Source: Planctomycetota bacterium
GTDB taxonomy: Bacteria > Planctomycetota > UBA1135 > UBA2386
Reading direction: 5' to 3'
Assembly: GCA_020425885.1 (NCBI GenBank)
Contig: JAGQRA010000569.1
Coordinates: 1 to 10,396 of the forward strand
Length of the DNA: 10,396 nucleotides
Shown: positions 1 to 8,532 of the stretch, in pieces
Numbering within the stretch: position 1 is the first letter of the stretch
Layout of the letters: the number at the start of each line of letters is the position of its first letter
Notes under the pieces: model-generated
What the model was told of the DNA's origin: nothing
Database searches by the model: none
The model's input: the letters and a program-made list of their open reading frames with translations, nothing else
Program-made: the position numbers and the translations under genes

Positions 1-666
1 GGCGACATCGCCGTTCGGCAGAACGGCCAGTGCTGTGACCGAGCTGTTGACCCCTGCACCCAGCGGATGCCACGCCGTGCCATCCCAGCGCGCGATGTTG
101 TTCGCCGCCACCCCGCCGGCCAGCGTGAAGGCGCCCCCGGCGATGAGGTCGCGCGCCGGCGTCACCGCGAGCGAGAAGACCGGGCCATTCATACCGGACC
201 CGAGCGGCTGCCATGCCGTACCGTCCCAGCGCGCGATGCCGTTGACCACGGTCGATCCCGATCGCGTGAAGTCACCGCCGGCGACGAGATCGCCGTTCGG
301 CAACGTCGCGAACGCCTCCATCTCGGGGTACCCACCGTCGGAGAACCCATCGCCCATCGCCGACCAGGTGCCCGTCGCGAAGTCGAAACTCACCACCATC
401 TGTGCGGCCACCGGGCCACCGCTGGTGAAACGGCCGCCGATCACGACGACCTCGGAAGCGGGGCCAGCGCCATCGGGGTCCCAGGCCGTGATCGCCCTTA
501 CCCAATGGTCGACGCCCGGCACCGAGGCAGACGGGACCCACTCCATGGTGCACTGTGCCGACGCCGTCGCGGCCAGCAGGATCGAGAAGAGCGGCCGCGA
601 GAGAACTCGGGGCAGAGTCCGATGGCAGGCGCGGCGAGGCGAGGCGGAGAATGGCACGGAACTCAT
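1..666 (-). CDS. Secreted 47-residue-repeat beta-propeller-like protein, N-terminal part (runs off left edge)
   Basis: The frame is open from an ATG at 666 to the window edge (222 codons, no stop), so the C-terminus is missing. A basic N-terminus (residues 1-24) is followed by a hydrophobic stretch 'LFSILLAATASAQ' (26-38), read as a signal peptide with cleavage near ASA|Q, so export is likely. The rest is built of repeats of the type 'IARWDGTAWQPLGSGMN', then a 'LAVLPNGDLVAGGDF'-like strand pair. One unit spans residues 144-190 and the next starts at 191. At DNA level the copies recur every 141 bp, for example 'cccagcgcgcgatg' at 84 and 225. This 'name the site, give the value' repeat is common in secreted planctomycete and myxobacterial proteins and usually folds as a beta-propeller (Kelch/Rax2-like hits). 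The function is unknown; a surface or binding role is inference. An AGGAGG lies three bases upstream of the ATG. Confidence 0.8.
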   Translation of the reverse strand, partial: MSSVPFSASPRRACHRTLPRVLSRPLFSILLAATASAQCTMEWVPSASVPGVDHWVRAITAWDPDGAGPASEVVVIGGRFTSGGPVAAQMVVSFDFATGTWSAMGDGFSDGGYPEMEAFATLPNGDLVAGGDFTRSGSTVVNGIARWDGTAWQPLGSGMNGPVFSLAVTPARDLIAGGAFTLAGGVAANNIARWDGTAWHPLGAGVNSSVTALAVLPNGDVA

Positions 667-669
667 GAC

Positions 670-675
670 CCTCCT
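670..675 (-). promoter_or_regulatory. Shine-Dalgarno site of the repeat-protein gene
   Basis: A perfect AGGAGG on the minus strand lies three bases before the ATG at 666. The spacing is shorter than usual, but it is the clearest ribosome-binding site in the left half and supports this start. Confidence 0.55.
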
Positions 676-719
676 GGGCAAGAACTGCGCACGGGCCTCT
701 GGTAGGAGGTCTGTGGCGA

Positions 720-747
720 AGTGTAGTAGGGCTCGCGAGACTGAGAA
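720..747 (-). promoter_or_regulatory. Possible sigma70-like promoter for the repeat-protein gene
   Basis: On the minus strand TTCTCA (742-747) and TACACT (720-725) are separated by 16 bases. They match four bases each of the -35 and -10 consensus, and they would give a leader of roughly 45-50 bases before the ATG at 666. The match is weak, and promoter consensus in planctomycetes is poorly defined, so this is only a candidate. Confidence 0.18.
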
Positions 748-784
748 GGGGGGGAAAGGCTGAGCGAGGCGGCGCCTGGGGCTG

Positions 785-1018
785 CTACCCGTTCGTCTCG
801 TCGAAGCCGGGATCGGCGGGCTTCAGGGAGAGCTGCGCCAGGCGCCACCAGCTGGCCACCACGTGGCCTCGGGCTCGGGCCAGAGCAAGGATGCGCTCCT
901 CGCTGTTCGCGAAGTTGCAATGCGTCGAAGAGTTGATGGATAGTGATACGAACTGCAACTTCCGCAGAACTGGCCCGGTTCGCAGGACTGGCCCGGTGGA
1001 GTACTCGGATTGGATCAC
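785..1018 (-). CDS. Small hypothetical ORF or gene remnant (77 aa)
   Basis: I do not recognise this protein. The 77-codon frame starts at ATG 1018 and ends at TAG 785-787. Its C-terminal half, 'EERILALARARGHVVASWWR' and onward to 'DPGFDETNG', has strong coding bias: 33 of the 38 codons covering 788-901 end in G or C. The N-terminal half is less biased and contains the duplicated hexapeptide TGPVLR, produced by an 18-bp tandem repeat. No Shine-Dalgarno precedes the ATG. A GAGGAG at 896-901 lies inside the frame, but no clear start codon follows it in phase. It may be a small gene, or the 3' end of a gene whose 5' part has been lost or rearranged. It has no predicted membrane segment or recognisable motif. 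Confidence 0.3.
   Translation of the reverse strand: MIQSEYSTGPVLRTGPVLRKLQFVSLSINSSTHCNFANSEERILALARARGHVVASWWRLAQLSLKPADPGFDETNG
911..962. repeat. 9-bp inverted repeat (GAAGTTGCA / TGCAACTTC)
   Basis: GAAGTTGCA at 911-919 and its perfect reverse complement TGCAACTTC at 954-962 flank a 34-base spacer. The spacer is more AT-rich than its surroundings. It may be an operator-like site or a cruciform/RNA stem; it is not followed by a T-tract. Confidence 0.5.
964..999. repeat. 18-bp tandem duplication
   Basis: Two adjacent 18-bp units, each of the form GCAG(A/G)ACTGGCCCGGT followed by two variable bases, occupy 964-981 and 982-999 and share 15 of 18 positions. The duplication abuts the right arm of the inverted repeat at 954-962. 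Confidence 0.6.
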
Positions 1019-1036
1019 ATGTGCCCGACTCGGATT
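1003..1036. repeat. 9-bp direct repeat ACTCGGATT, 25-bp period
   Basis: ACTCGGATT occurs at 1003-1011 and again at 1028-1036. This lies 60-90 bp upstream of the choice-of-anchor-B start codon, so binding sites for a regulator are possible. A chance occurrence is not excluded. Confidence 0.35.
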
Positions 1037-1095
1037 CGCGGCGGGGGTCGCCGCCTGGCGCCCGACTTCCTCTGACCTACTACCATGGCCTGACC

Positions 1096-3327
1096 ATGCA
1101 CCGCCCGCTCACGACCCTCCTCACCTTCGCCTTCTCCGCCGCACTCGCAGCCCAGGGCACGAACTGCACCCTGCTCGGCAACTTCAACAACCACGGACCA
1201 TTCAACGACTGCTGGGGCTACACCGCGCCGAACGGCGACGAATACGCACTGCTCGGATGCACGACCGGCACGGTCGTCGTCGACGTCACCAACCCGACGT
1301 CCCCGGTCGAGCGCGGCTGGTTGCCGTGGTCGAGTTCGACCTGGCGCGACATCCGCACCTACGGTCACTACGCCTACGTCACGACCGAGGCGACGGCCGG
1401 CTTCGAGATCATCGACCTGCAGAACCCGAACGCGCCGGTCAGCCTCGGCGCCTTCGGCACCGGCTACTCGAGCCACGCCCACAACATCTGCATCGATACC
1501 GGTGCCGGTCGGCTCTACCTCGTCGGCACTGACACCGGCACGCCGGTGTTCGATCTGACGGCCTCCCCGGCCAACCCGAGCTACCTCGGCCACGCCTACC
1601 CGGCCGGCAACAGCAACTACTTCCACGACCTTTGCGTCGAGAACGGCTACGGCTACGGCTCGGCGATCTACAACGGCCAGCTGCGCATCTTCACCGCCGG
1701 CACGCTGCCGCCGACGACGCTGAGCAACACCGCCACGCCCGGCAACTTCACCCATCATGCCTGGCCCAATGCGGCGGCCACGGTCTGCGTCACCGCCGAC
1801 GAGGTCGGCGGCGGTGTCGTCAAGTTCTGGGACATCACCAACAAGAGCAACCCGCAGCCGCTCGGTCAGTTCACGCCCAACCCGGCCGCGACCCCGCACA
1901 ACGCCTTCATCATCGGCGACCTGTGCCACGTCAGTTGGTACACCGAGGGCTATCGCTGCATCGACATCAGCGATCCCGCCAACCCGGTCGAGGTCGCGGC
2001 CTACGACACCTGGCCCGGCGCGTCGGGCGGCTACAACGGCGCCTGGGGTTGTTACCCGTTCCTGCCGTCGGGCAACATCCTGGTCTCCGATCGCTCGACC
2101 GGTCTCTACATCGTGCGCCCGCAGCTGTCCGATCTCGCGATCGCGCACGCGCCGCTCGGCAACACGTCCGACGAAGACGGGCCCTACGTCGTGGTCTGCG
2201 ACGTCACCGGCAGCAATCCGATCAGCTCGATCACGCTGAACTGGCGCGAGGGCAACAGCGGCGGCTTCACCGCGGTGGCGATGACGCCGACCGGCCAACC
2301 CGACCGATACTCGGCCGATATCCCGGGCCACAACGCGATCACCGAGATGCAGTACCACATCGAGGCGGTCGACACGGTTGGCACCGTGCGCTCACCGGCG
2401 GCTGGCGAGCACCGCTTCGAGATCGGCTCGTTCAGTCAGCTGTTCTACGACGGCTTCGAGACCGATCTCGGCTGGACGCACGGCGCCTCGACCGGGGTCG
2501 ACGAATGGCAACGCGGCACGCCGGCCGGCGCCGCCGGCAACTCGGGTGGCTACTCGTGGAACGACCCCATCGGCGCCTTCGCCGGCAGTCGGGCCTGGGG
2601 CACCGACCTCGGGTTGCCCGGCTTCGACGGCGCCTATGCCAACAACACCAGCTGTTGGCTGCAATCGCCGCCGATCGCGGGCACCGGCTCGCCGAACCTG
2701 CGGCTGCGGTTCCGTCGCTGGCTGCAGCTCGGCCCGAACGACTACGCCTTGCTCAAGGTCAACGGCGTCGTCGTCGCCGGCCACGCGAACATGTCGGACC
2801 AATCGTGGCAGCAGGTCGACATCGACATCTCGGCCCACGCCTCCGCGCCGTCGTTGGTCGTGCGCTTCGAACTCGTCAGTGACGCCGCGATCGTCGCCTG
2901 CGGTTGGAACATCGACGAGTTCGAGCTGCTGCAGCGGTCCGATTCGGCGCCGCCGCGGTTCTACGGCAGCGGCACCGCCGGCACGCCGGGCCTGCCGGCG
3001 ATCGACCTGTCGCGGCCGGCCTGCATCGGCACGACGCCCGACATCGAAGGGGCCAACCTGCTCGGCAGCGGCGCGACCTTCCTGGCCCTGAGCTTCCTGC
3101 CGGCCAACACGCCGGTGCTGGGCATCAGCGCGTTGGTGGCGCAGCCGGCGGTGTTCCACTTCGCGACCGCCTCGGCCGCCGGCGACGTCGCCTTCCCGTT
3201 CGCGGTGCCGAACAGTCCGGCTCTCGACAACCTCTACATCTACTCGCAGATCATCACGGTCGATGCCGGCGGGCCGCAGGGGTTGGCCGCCAGCGAAGGC
3301 ATGCGCTTCCGCGTCTGCCTGCAGTGA
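1096..3327 (+). CDS. Choice-of-anchor-B family (LVIVD-repeat) secreted protein
   Basis: A 743-aa exported protein. The ATG at 1096 is chosen because it directly precedes a signal peptide, 'MHRPLTTLLTFAFSAALAAQ'; in-frame sequence upstream to 943 does not look coding. Residues 25-340 match the choice-of-anchor-B/LVIVD propeller: 'NDCWGYTAPNGDEYALLGC', 'VVDVTNPTSPVERGWLP', 'SSTWRDIRTYGHYAYV', 'IDISDPANPVEVAAYDTWP', 'GAWGCYPFLPSGNILVSD'. Residues about 345-445 look like an Ig/Fn3-type sandwich, and 447-613 like a jelly-roll/MAM-like module ('YDGFETDLGW' to 'GWNIDEFELLQ'). Residues 620-743 ('RFYGSGTAGTPGLP' to the end) look like a planctomycete C-terminal module, perhaps a sorting or surface-anchoring domain. 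There are fourteen cysteines, an even number, compatible with disulfides outside the cytoplasm. The family has no known catalytic role. No good Shine-Dalgarno is visible. The gene ends 30 bp from the convergent sigma-factor gene. Confidence 0.9.
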   Translation: MHRPLTTLLTFAFSAALAAQGTNCTLLGNFNNHGPFNDCWGYTAPNGDEYALLGCTTGTVVVDVTNPTSPVERGWLPWSSSTWRDIRTYGHYAYVTTEATAGFEIIDLQNPNAPVSLGAFGTGYSSHAHNICIDTGAGRLYLVGTDTGTPVFDLTASPANPSYLGHAYPAGNSNYFHDLCVENGYGYGSAIYNGQLRIFTAGTLPPTTLSNTATPGNFTHHAWPNAAATVCVTADEVGGGVVKFWDITNKSNPQPLGQFTPNPAATPHNAFIIGDLCHVSWYTEGYRCIDISDPANPVEVAAYDTWPGASGGYNGAWGCYPFLPSGNILVSDRSTGLYIVRPQLSDLAIAHAPLGNTSDEDGPYVVVCDVTGSNPISSITLNWREGNSGGFTAVAMTPTGQPDRYSADIPGHNAITEMQYHIEAVDTVGTVRSPAAGEHRFEIGSFSQLFYDGFETDLGWTHGASTGVDEWQRGTPAGAAGNSGGYSWNDPIGAFAGSRAWGTDLGLPGFDGAYANNTSCWLQSPPIAGTGSPNLRLRFRRWLQLGPNDYALLKVNGVVVAGHANMSDQSWQQVDIDISAHASAPSLVVRFELVSDAAIVACGWNIDEFELLQRSDSAPPRFYGSGTAGTPGLPAIDLSRPACIGTTPDIEGANLLGSGATFLALSFLPANTPVLGISALVAQPAVFHFATASAAGDVAFPFAVPNSPALDNLYIYSQIITVDAGGPQGLAASEGMRFRVCLQ

Positions 3328-3357
3328 TCGGCGGTGAGCCGGGCCCGGGCGCCGGTG

Positions 3358-4077
3358 TCACGATTCCTGCGGTCGCGACAGCAGGCCCGACAACCGCGCT
3401 TGCGCCCGCGACAGCAGCGCGCGCACGGCGCCTTCGGTCGGCAGGCCCATCTCGGCGCAGATCTCGTTGGTGTCGAGCTCGAGGTAGCGCTTCAGCACGA
3501 TGATCTCGCGTTCGCGATCGGGCAGCTGCTGCAGCGCGATGCGGATGCGCTCGGCCAGCTCGGTCTCGTCGTGGACCTGCGACGGCGTCGCGTCCTTGGC
3601 CGGGATGATCTCGGCGATGCGCTCGTCGATGCCGACGACGCCACCTTCGGCGGTCCGCTTCCTGGTCTCGAGCGCGCGGATGCGGCGCACGATCTCGTAC
3701 TCGGCGCCCTTCAGCAGCCAGGCCAGGAACGAGCCCTCGCCGCGATACTCGAACTGGTGCAGGCGCTTCAGCGCCGACAGGATCGCATCGTGGGTGGCGT
3801 CCTCGCTGTCGGCCATCAGCACGCGGTACTTGGGCCCGATCAGCTTGCGCAGCGCCGACCGCAGTCGGTCGCGGTAGCGCTGGAACAGCAGGTCGATCGC
3901 ATCGCGATCCTGCTCCAGTGCGCGGCTGACCAGGTTGCGGGTGTTGTCGTCCAAGAATGGCGCGTGGGCTGGGAGGAACTGATTCTGCCGCTTGCCGAGC
4001 TGCCGGCAAGCCGCGGCCGGGGTGGCGGGGCGAGTTCGTCGTGGCAGCAGGGCCGGCAAGGAGCAGAGGTGCTTCAT
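3358..4077 (-). CDS. ECF-type RNA polymerase sigma factor
   Basis: A sigma70-family protein that directs RNA polymerase to a regulon that cannot be inferred here. With the ATG at 4077 it has 239 residues. Region 2 covers about residues 43-135, with 'RDAIDLLFQRYRDRLRSALR', 'DSEDATHDAILSALKRL' and 'GEGSFLAWLLKGAEYEIVRR'. Region 4 covers about 172-233, with 'ALQQLPDREREIIVLKRYLE', then the helix-turn-helix 'TNEICAEMGLPTEGAVRALL'. Region 3 is absent, as in ECF factors. The start is uncertain. The ATG at 4077 gives about 40 basic, Ala/Pro/Arg-rich residues before homology begins. A GTG at 4113 is possible, and a TTG at 3954 would begin right at the conserved part; none has a clear ribosome-binding site. 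No anti-sigma factor or Ser/Thr kinase is next to it in the window. It is divergent from the lipoprotein gene at 4233. Confidence 0.88.
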   Translation of the reverse strand: MKHLCSLPALLPRRTRPATPAAACRQLGKRQNQFLPAHAPFLDDNTRNLVSRALEQDRDAIDLLFQRYRDRLRSALRKLIGPKYRVLMADSEDATHDAILSALKRLHQFEYRGEGSFLAWLLKGAEYEIVRRIRALETRKRTAEGGVVGIDERIAEIIPAKDATPSQVHDETELAERIRIALQQLPDREREIIVLKRYLELDTNEICAEMGLPTEGAVRALLSRAQARLSGLLSRPQES

Positions 4078-4232
4078 CTCACCCGAGGAAGGACCATCGC
4101 CGGCGCCGCGCACGCGGAATTGGCGGCGGCCCGAACAGCAACGGACAGCGGCATTGATTGCGGTCTCGGCGAGGCGCGACCGCTCGGGGCTGCGGACTCC
4201 TTGCCTTTCCTCGAGACCTCCAGCCGACGAAG
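4078..4232. promoter_or_regulatory. Divergent promoter region between sigma factor and lipoprotein genes
   Basis: This 155-bp gap must carry the start signals for both divergent genes if the chosen starts are right. I find no convincing -35/-10 pair and no inverted repeat that stands out, so this is a positional inference only. Confidence 0.35.
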
Positions 4233-5003
4233 ATGAAGAACCGCGTCACCCTGCTCCTCCTGGTCGCAATCTGCGGCTCCTGCAGCTTGTTCCGTCCACC
4301 GTGGGCGCGTCATCGTGCGCCGCGGACTCCGGCGCCCCCGCGGGCTGTCGTGCCGCGAGCGCCCGGGGTGTCGCCGCTCGGCATCTGGGGCTGGCGGTCG
4401 CCGTTCCACGAGCCGAGCCCGGTCCATGTGCCGGGGCCGGCCTACATCCCGAGCGCGCGCGTGCCGTATTACCCCTACTACTGGCGTTACCGGCCGGTCG
4501 TGCAGGTCTCGGAGGATCGGACCGAGCAGCGGCCCATCGAAGTGCCGCCCTACACCGCGCCGCGCGAATTGGCGCTGCGCTTCGGCGATCCGACCGTCGG
4601 CACCGACGAAGACGTGCGCGGCGACTGGGTCATCGACCCGGTGCGTTCGGCGGCCGTCATGAAGGCCTGGCTCGGGCACCTGCTGCGGTCCTACGGCTCG
4701 AGCGACGAGCCGGACTTGACCGAGCTCGAGAACGACTTCCGCGAGATCGATGCGCGTCTGAGCATCGCGGCCGACGGTTCCTACTCACTGTCGTTACAGG
4801 ACAAGGAACGCGCCGAGCGGATCGCGTGGGACGGCGGCTGGAAGTTCGCAGCGGGCGTTCTCGACCTGCAGCACGCGACCGACGTCGATGGCATCCCGGT
4901 GGAGTCCGAGGCCATCTACGAGTTCAACTACTACCGCAACAGCAAGTTCACCGGCCTGGTCGTCGTCAACCACGGCCTCGGTCTGGTGCTGACGCGGCAA
5001 TAG
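4233..5003 (+). CDS. Putative lipoprotein/secreted protein of unknown function
   Basis: 256 residues. The ATG at 4233 is chosen because it opens a compact signal sequence, 'MKNRVTLLLLVAICGSCS'. Cys14 and Cys17 are candidate lipidation sites, but neither has a canonical lipobox (VAIC, CGSC), so it may be an ordinary secreted protein. Residues 21-110 are rich in Pro, Arg, Tyr and Trp ('RVPYYPYYWRYRPVV'), probably an extended linker lying on the cell surface or envelope. Residues about 115-256 look like a small folded domain of alternating strands ('RGDWVIDPVRSAAVM', 'LSIAADGSYSLSL', 'IAWDGGWKFAAGVLDLQ', 'GLVVVNHGLGLVLTR'). This resembles lipocalin-like or eight-stranded barrel lipoproteins in rhythm, but I cannot assign a family. 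It is transcribed away from the sigma factor, and the two probably share the 4078-4232 promoter region. The Shine-Dalgarno site is weak or absent. Confidence 0.72.
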   Translation: MKNRVTLLLLVAICGSCSLFRPPWARHRAPRTPAPPRAVVPRAPGVSPLGIWGWRSPFHEPSPVHVPGPAYIPSARVPYYPYYWRYRPVVQVSEDRTEQRPIEVPPYTAPRELALRFGDPTVGTDEDVRGDWVIDPVRSAAVMKAWLGHLLRSYGSSDEPDLTELENDFREIDARLSIAADGSYSLSLQDKERAERIAWDGGWKFAAGVLDLQHATDVDGIPVESEAIYEFNYYRNSKFTGLVVVNHGLGLVLTRQ

Positions 5004-5260
5004 GTTTGACTCGAAGGGTGCCCGCCAGGGCCGATTCGGATAGGGTGTGCGACATTGCGGAGGAGGGCACTCCGCGCATATCCCGATGTGATGGAGCAAT
5101 CGAGTGCAGAAGAGCGGGCCAGTTCAGGATCGGGACGCGTAACCCGAGGAGGCCTGACCCGATTTGAAACGGCGGCGACTCGTCCCTCCAGGAGCTGCTG
5201 ACGCGTGTCGAAGACCAGCTCAGCGACCTGACCAAGTGCAAGGGCGCCGAGATCACCTCC
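5004..5260 (+). other. 257-bp gap with two overlapping coding-like fragments
   Basis: Two plus-strand stretches look protein-like but do not form one frame. The first runs from ATG 5091 (in-frame GTG at 5088) to TGA 5199-5201 and encodes 36 residues beginning 'MEQSSAEERASSGSGRVTRG'. The second lies between a TGA at 5165-5167 and the ATG at 5261, in the frame of the downstream lipoprotein; it reads 'LQELLTRVEDQLSDLTKCKG' and is amphipathic and helix-like. In that second stretch 29 of 31 codons end in G or C, although it has no ATG, GTG or TTG start. A purine-rich GGAGGAGGG lies at 5059-5067. A decayed gene, a frameshifted small gene or a sequencing indel would all fit. No terminator with a T-tract is visible after 5003. 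Confidence 0.4.
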
Positions 5261-7573
<2,313 letters not shown>

Positions 7574-7589
7574 TTCGGGGCGGCCGGTC

Positions 7590-8471
7590 TCAGCGCTGCG
7601 GTTCAGTCCCGCCCGGGCGGCGCAGGATGCAGGTGACGTGGTTGATGAACAGCTCGCGCACCAACGGGATCCGGCCGATCAGCGTCAGGTTCTTCACGCA
7701 ATCGTACTTGCGATACTCGACCTCGAGCCCCTGGCGGGCGACGAGCCGCTCGAAGCGACCGATCGTGAGCCGGTTGAGTCCGGCCTCGCGATAGGTCTTC
7801 AAGTCGCCGTCGCGAAACCGTGACCGCACCCGCATCACGGTCCGTTCGGAGAACAGCAGGTGCATCCACGGCAGGCGGCAGAAGAAGTACATGTGGCTGC
7901 CGTAGGGTGCGAGCCAGGGTGGGCCGAAGCTGGCGAGGATACGACCGCCCGGCTTCAGCGCTGTCGTCATCGTGCTCAGGATCGCGGCGGGATCGTCGAA
8001 GTGCTCCATCGCGTTCTGGCTGACCACGAAGTCGAACTGCTCGTCGGCGAGCTCGGCATTGGTCGTGACGAACCGCACGCGATCCTGCAGCTGCCGTTCC
8101 CGGGCCAGGTCGCGCGCGGCGGCGATGGCGGTCTCGTTGATGTCGATACCGACGACCCGGCTGGCGCCGGCGTCGAGCAGGGCGACGCTCTGATGGCCGG
8201 TGTAGCAGCCGAAGTCGAGCACGGCCGCGCCGCGGATCCGCTCGGCGAACTGCGGGATCTGCCGCTTCAGCAGATTCAGCGGATCATCGGGCTTCCACGC
8301 CTCGTTGTGATAGTCGCCGCCGCCGACAGGGCGGGACAGGCGCAGCAGGATCGATTCGGCGAGCTTCATTGCGTCGGACGCCCAGTCACTGTGGCGGCTT
8401 GGGTTGCGCGGCAGAACATCCCCAGGCGCCGGACGCGGCGCAAGGAACGTCTTGTCGACGAGGGCGTTCAT
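7590..8471 (-). CDS. Class I SAM-dependent methyltransferase
   Basis: 293 residues, predicted cytoplasmic, transferring a methyl group from S-adenosylmethionine to an unidentified acceptor. Motif I is 'VLDFGCYTGHQSVALLDAG' (84-102), followed by the ribose-binding acid in 'VVGIDI' (106-111), 'FDFVVSQNAMEHFDD' (146-160, motif II/III region), and 'LKPGGRILASFGPPW' (172-186). The C-terminal part (190-285) has aromatic and hydrophobic segments ('SHMYFFCRLPWMHLLF', 'NLTLIGRIPLVRELFINHVT') that could sit at a membrane or cover a lipid-like or glycan substrate. Similar proteins occur in glycan and quinone pathways, but I cannot choose between them. The ATG at 8471 gives the full frame; Met35 (ATG) is an alternative just ahead of the conserved region. 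It is the last gene of a three-gene minus-strand run, 61 bp after the MetE-like gene, so co-transcription is likely. Confidence 0.87.
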   Translation of the reverse strand: MNALVDKTFLAPRPAPGDVLPRNPSRHSDWASDAMKLAESILLRLSRPVGGGDYHNEAWKPDDPLNLLKRQIPQFAERIRGAAVLDFGCYTGHQSVALLDAGASRVVGIDINETAIAAARDLARERQLQDRVRFVTTNAELADEQFDFVVSQNAMEHFDDPAAILSTMTTALKPGGRILASFGPPWLAPYGSHMYFFCRLPWMHLLFSERTVMRVRSRFRDGDLKTYREAGLNRLTIGRFERLVARQGLEVEYRKYDCVKNLTLIGRIPLVRELFINHVTCILRRPGGTEPQR

Positions 8472-8532
8472 CGGCCGAATCGGTCGACTTCCCGAAGCCG
8501 CGGAATCCGCGGCCCCGACCTCGGTGCATCGG

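Larger units (their letters stand above)
667..1095. other. 429-bp intergenic region between divergent secreted-protein genes
   Basis: This gap separates the minus-strand repeat protein from the plus-strand choice-of-anchor-B gene, so promoters for both should lie here. It contains a G-run (748-754), a palindrome CTCGCGAG (732-739), a coding-like minus-strand frame (785-1018), and a cluster of short repeats at 911-1036. No tRNA-like fold, terminator with a T-tract, or transposase is visible. Confidence 0.6.

Noticed and set aside
84..303. 141-bp periodic repeats as a CRISPR-like or mobile repeat array
   Set aside because: The period is exactly 47 codons, in frame with a protein repeat, and the copies diverge as coding repeats do.
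35..763. Plus-strand frames of 212-242 codons over the left-edge gene
   Set aside because: The minus-strand frame has a start with AGGAGG, a signal peptide and regular 47-residue repeats; the plus frames are Pro/Arg/Ser-rich shadows.
1015..2358. A 447-codon minus-strand open frame over the choice-of-anchor-B gene
   Set aside because: Low-complexity Val/Arg/Asp/Gly composition, antisense to a gene with recognisable LVIVD motifs and a signal peptide.
3328..3357. GC-rich palindrome in the 30-bp gap between convergent genes as a bidirectional terminator
   Set aside because: CCGGGCCCGG is a palindrome but leaves almost no loop and has no flanking T-runs, so a terminator cannot be supported.
3990..4011. 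8-bp stem GCTTGCCG / CGGCAAGC with a six-base loop as a terminator
   Set aside because: There is no T-tract on either strand, and it lies within the 5' part of the sigma-factor frame; short GC stems are expected by chance at this base composition.
5006..5044. TTGACT at 5006-5011 followed by GATAGG at 5039-5044 as a promoter
   Set aside because: The spacing is about 27 bases, too long for a sigma70 promoter, and the -10 match is poor.
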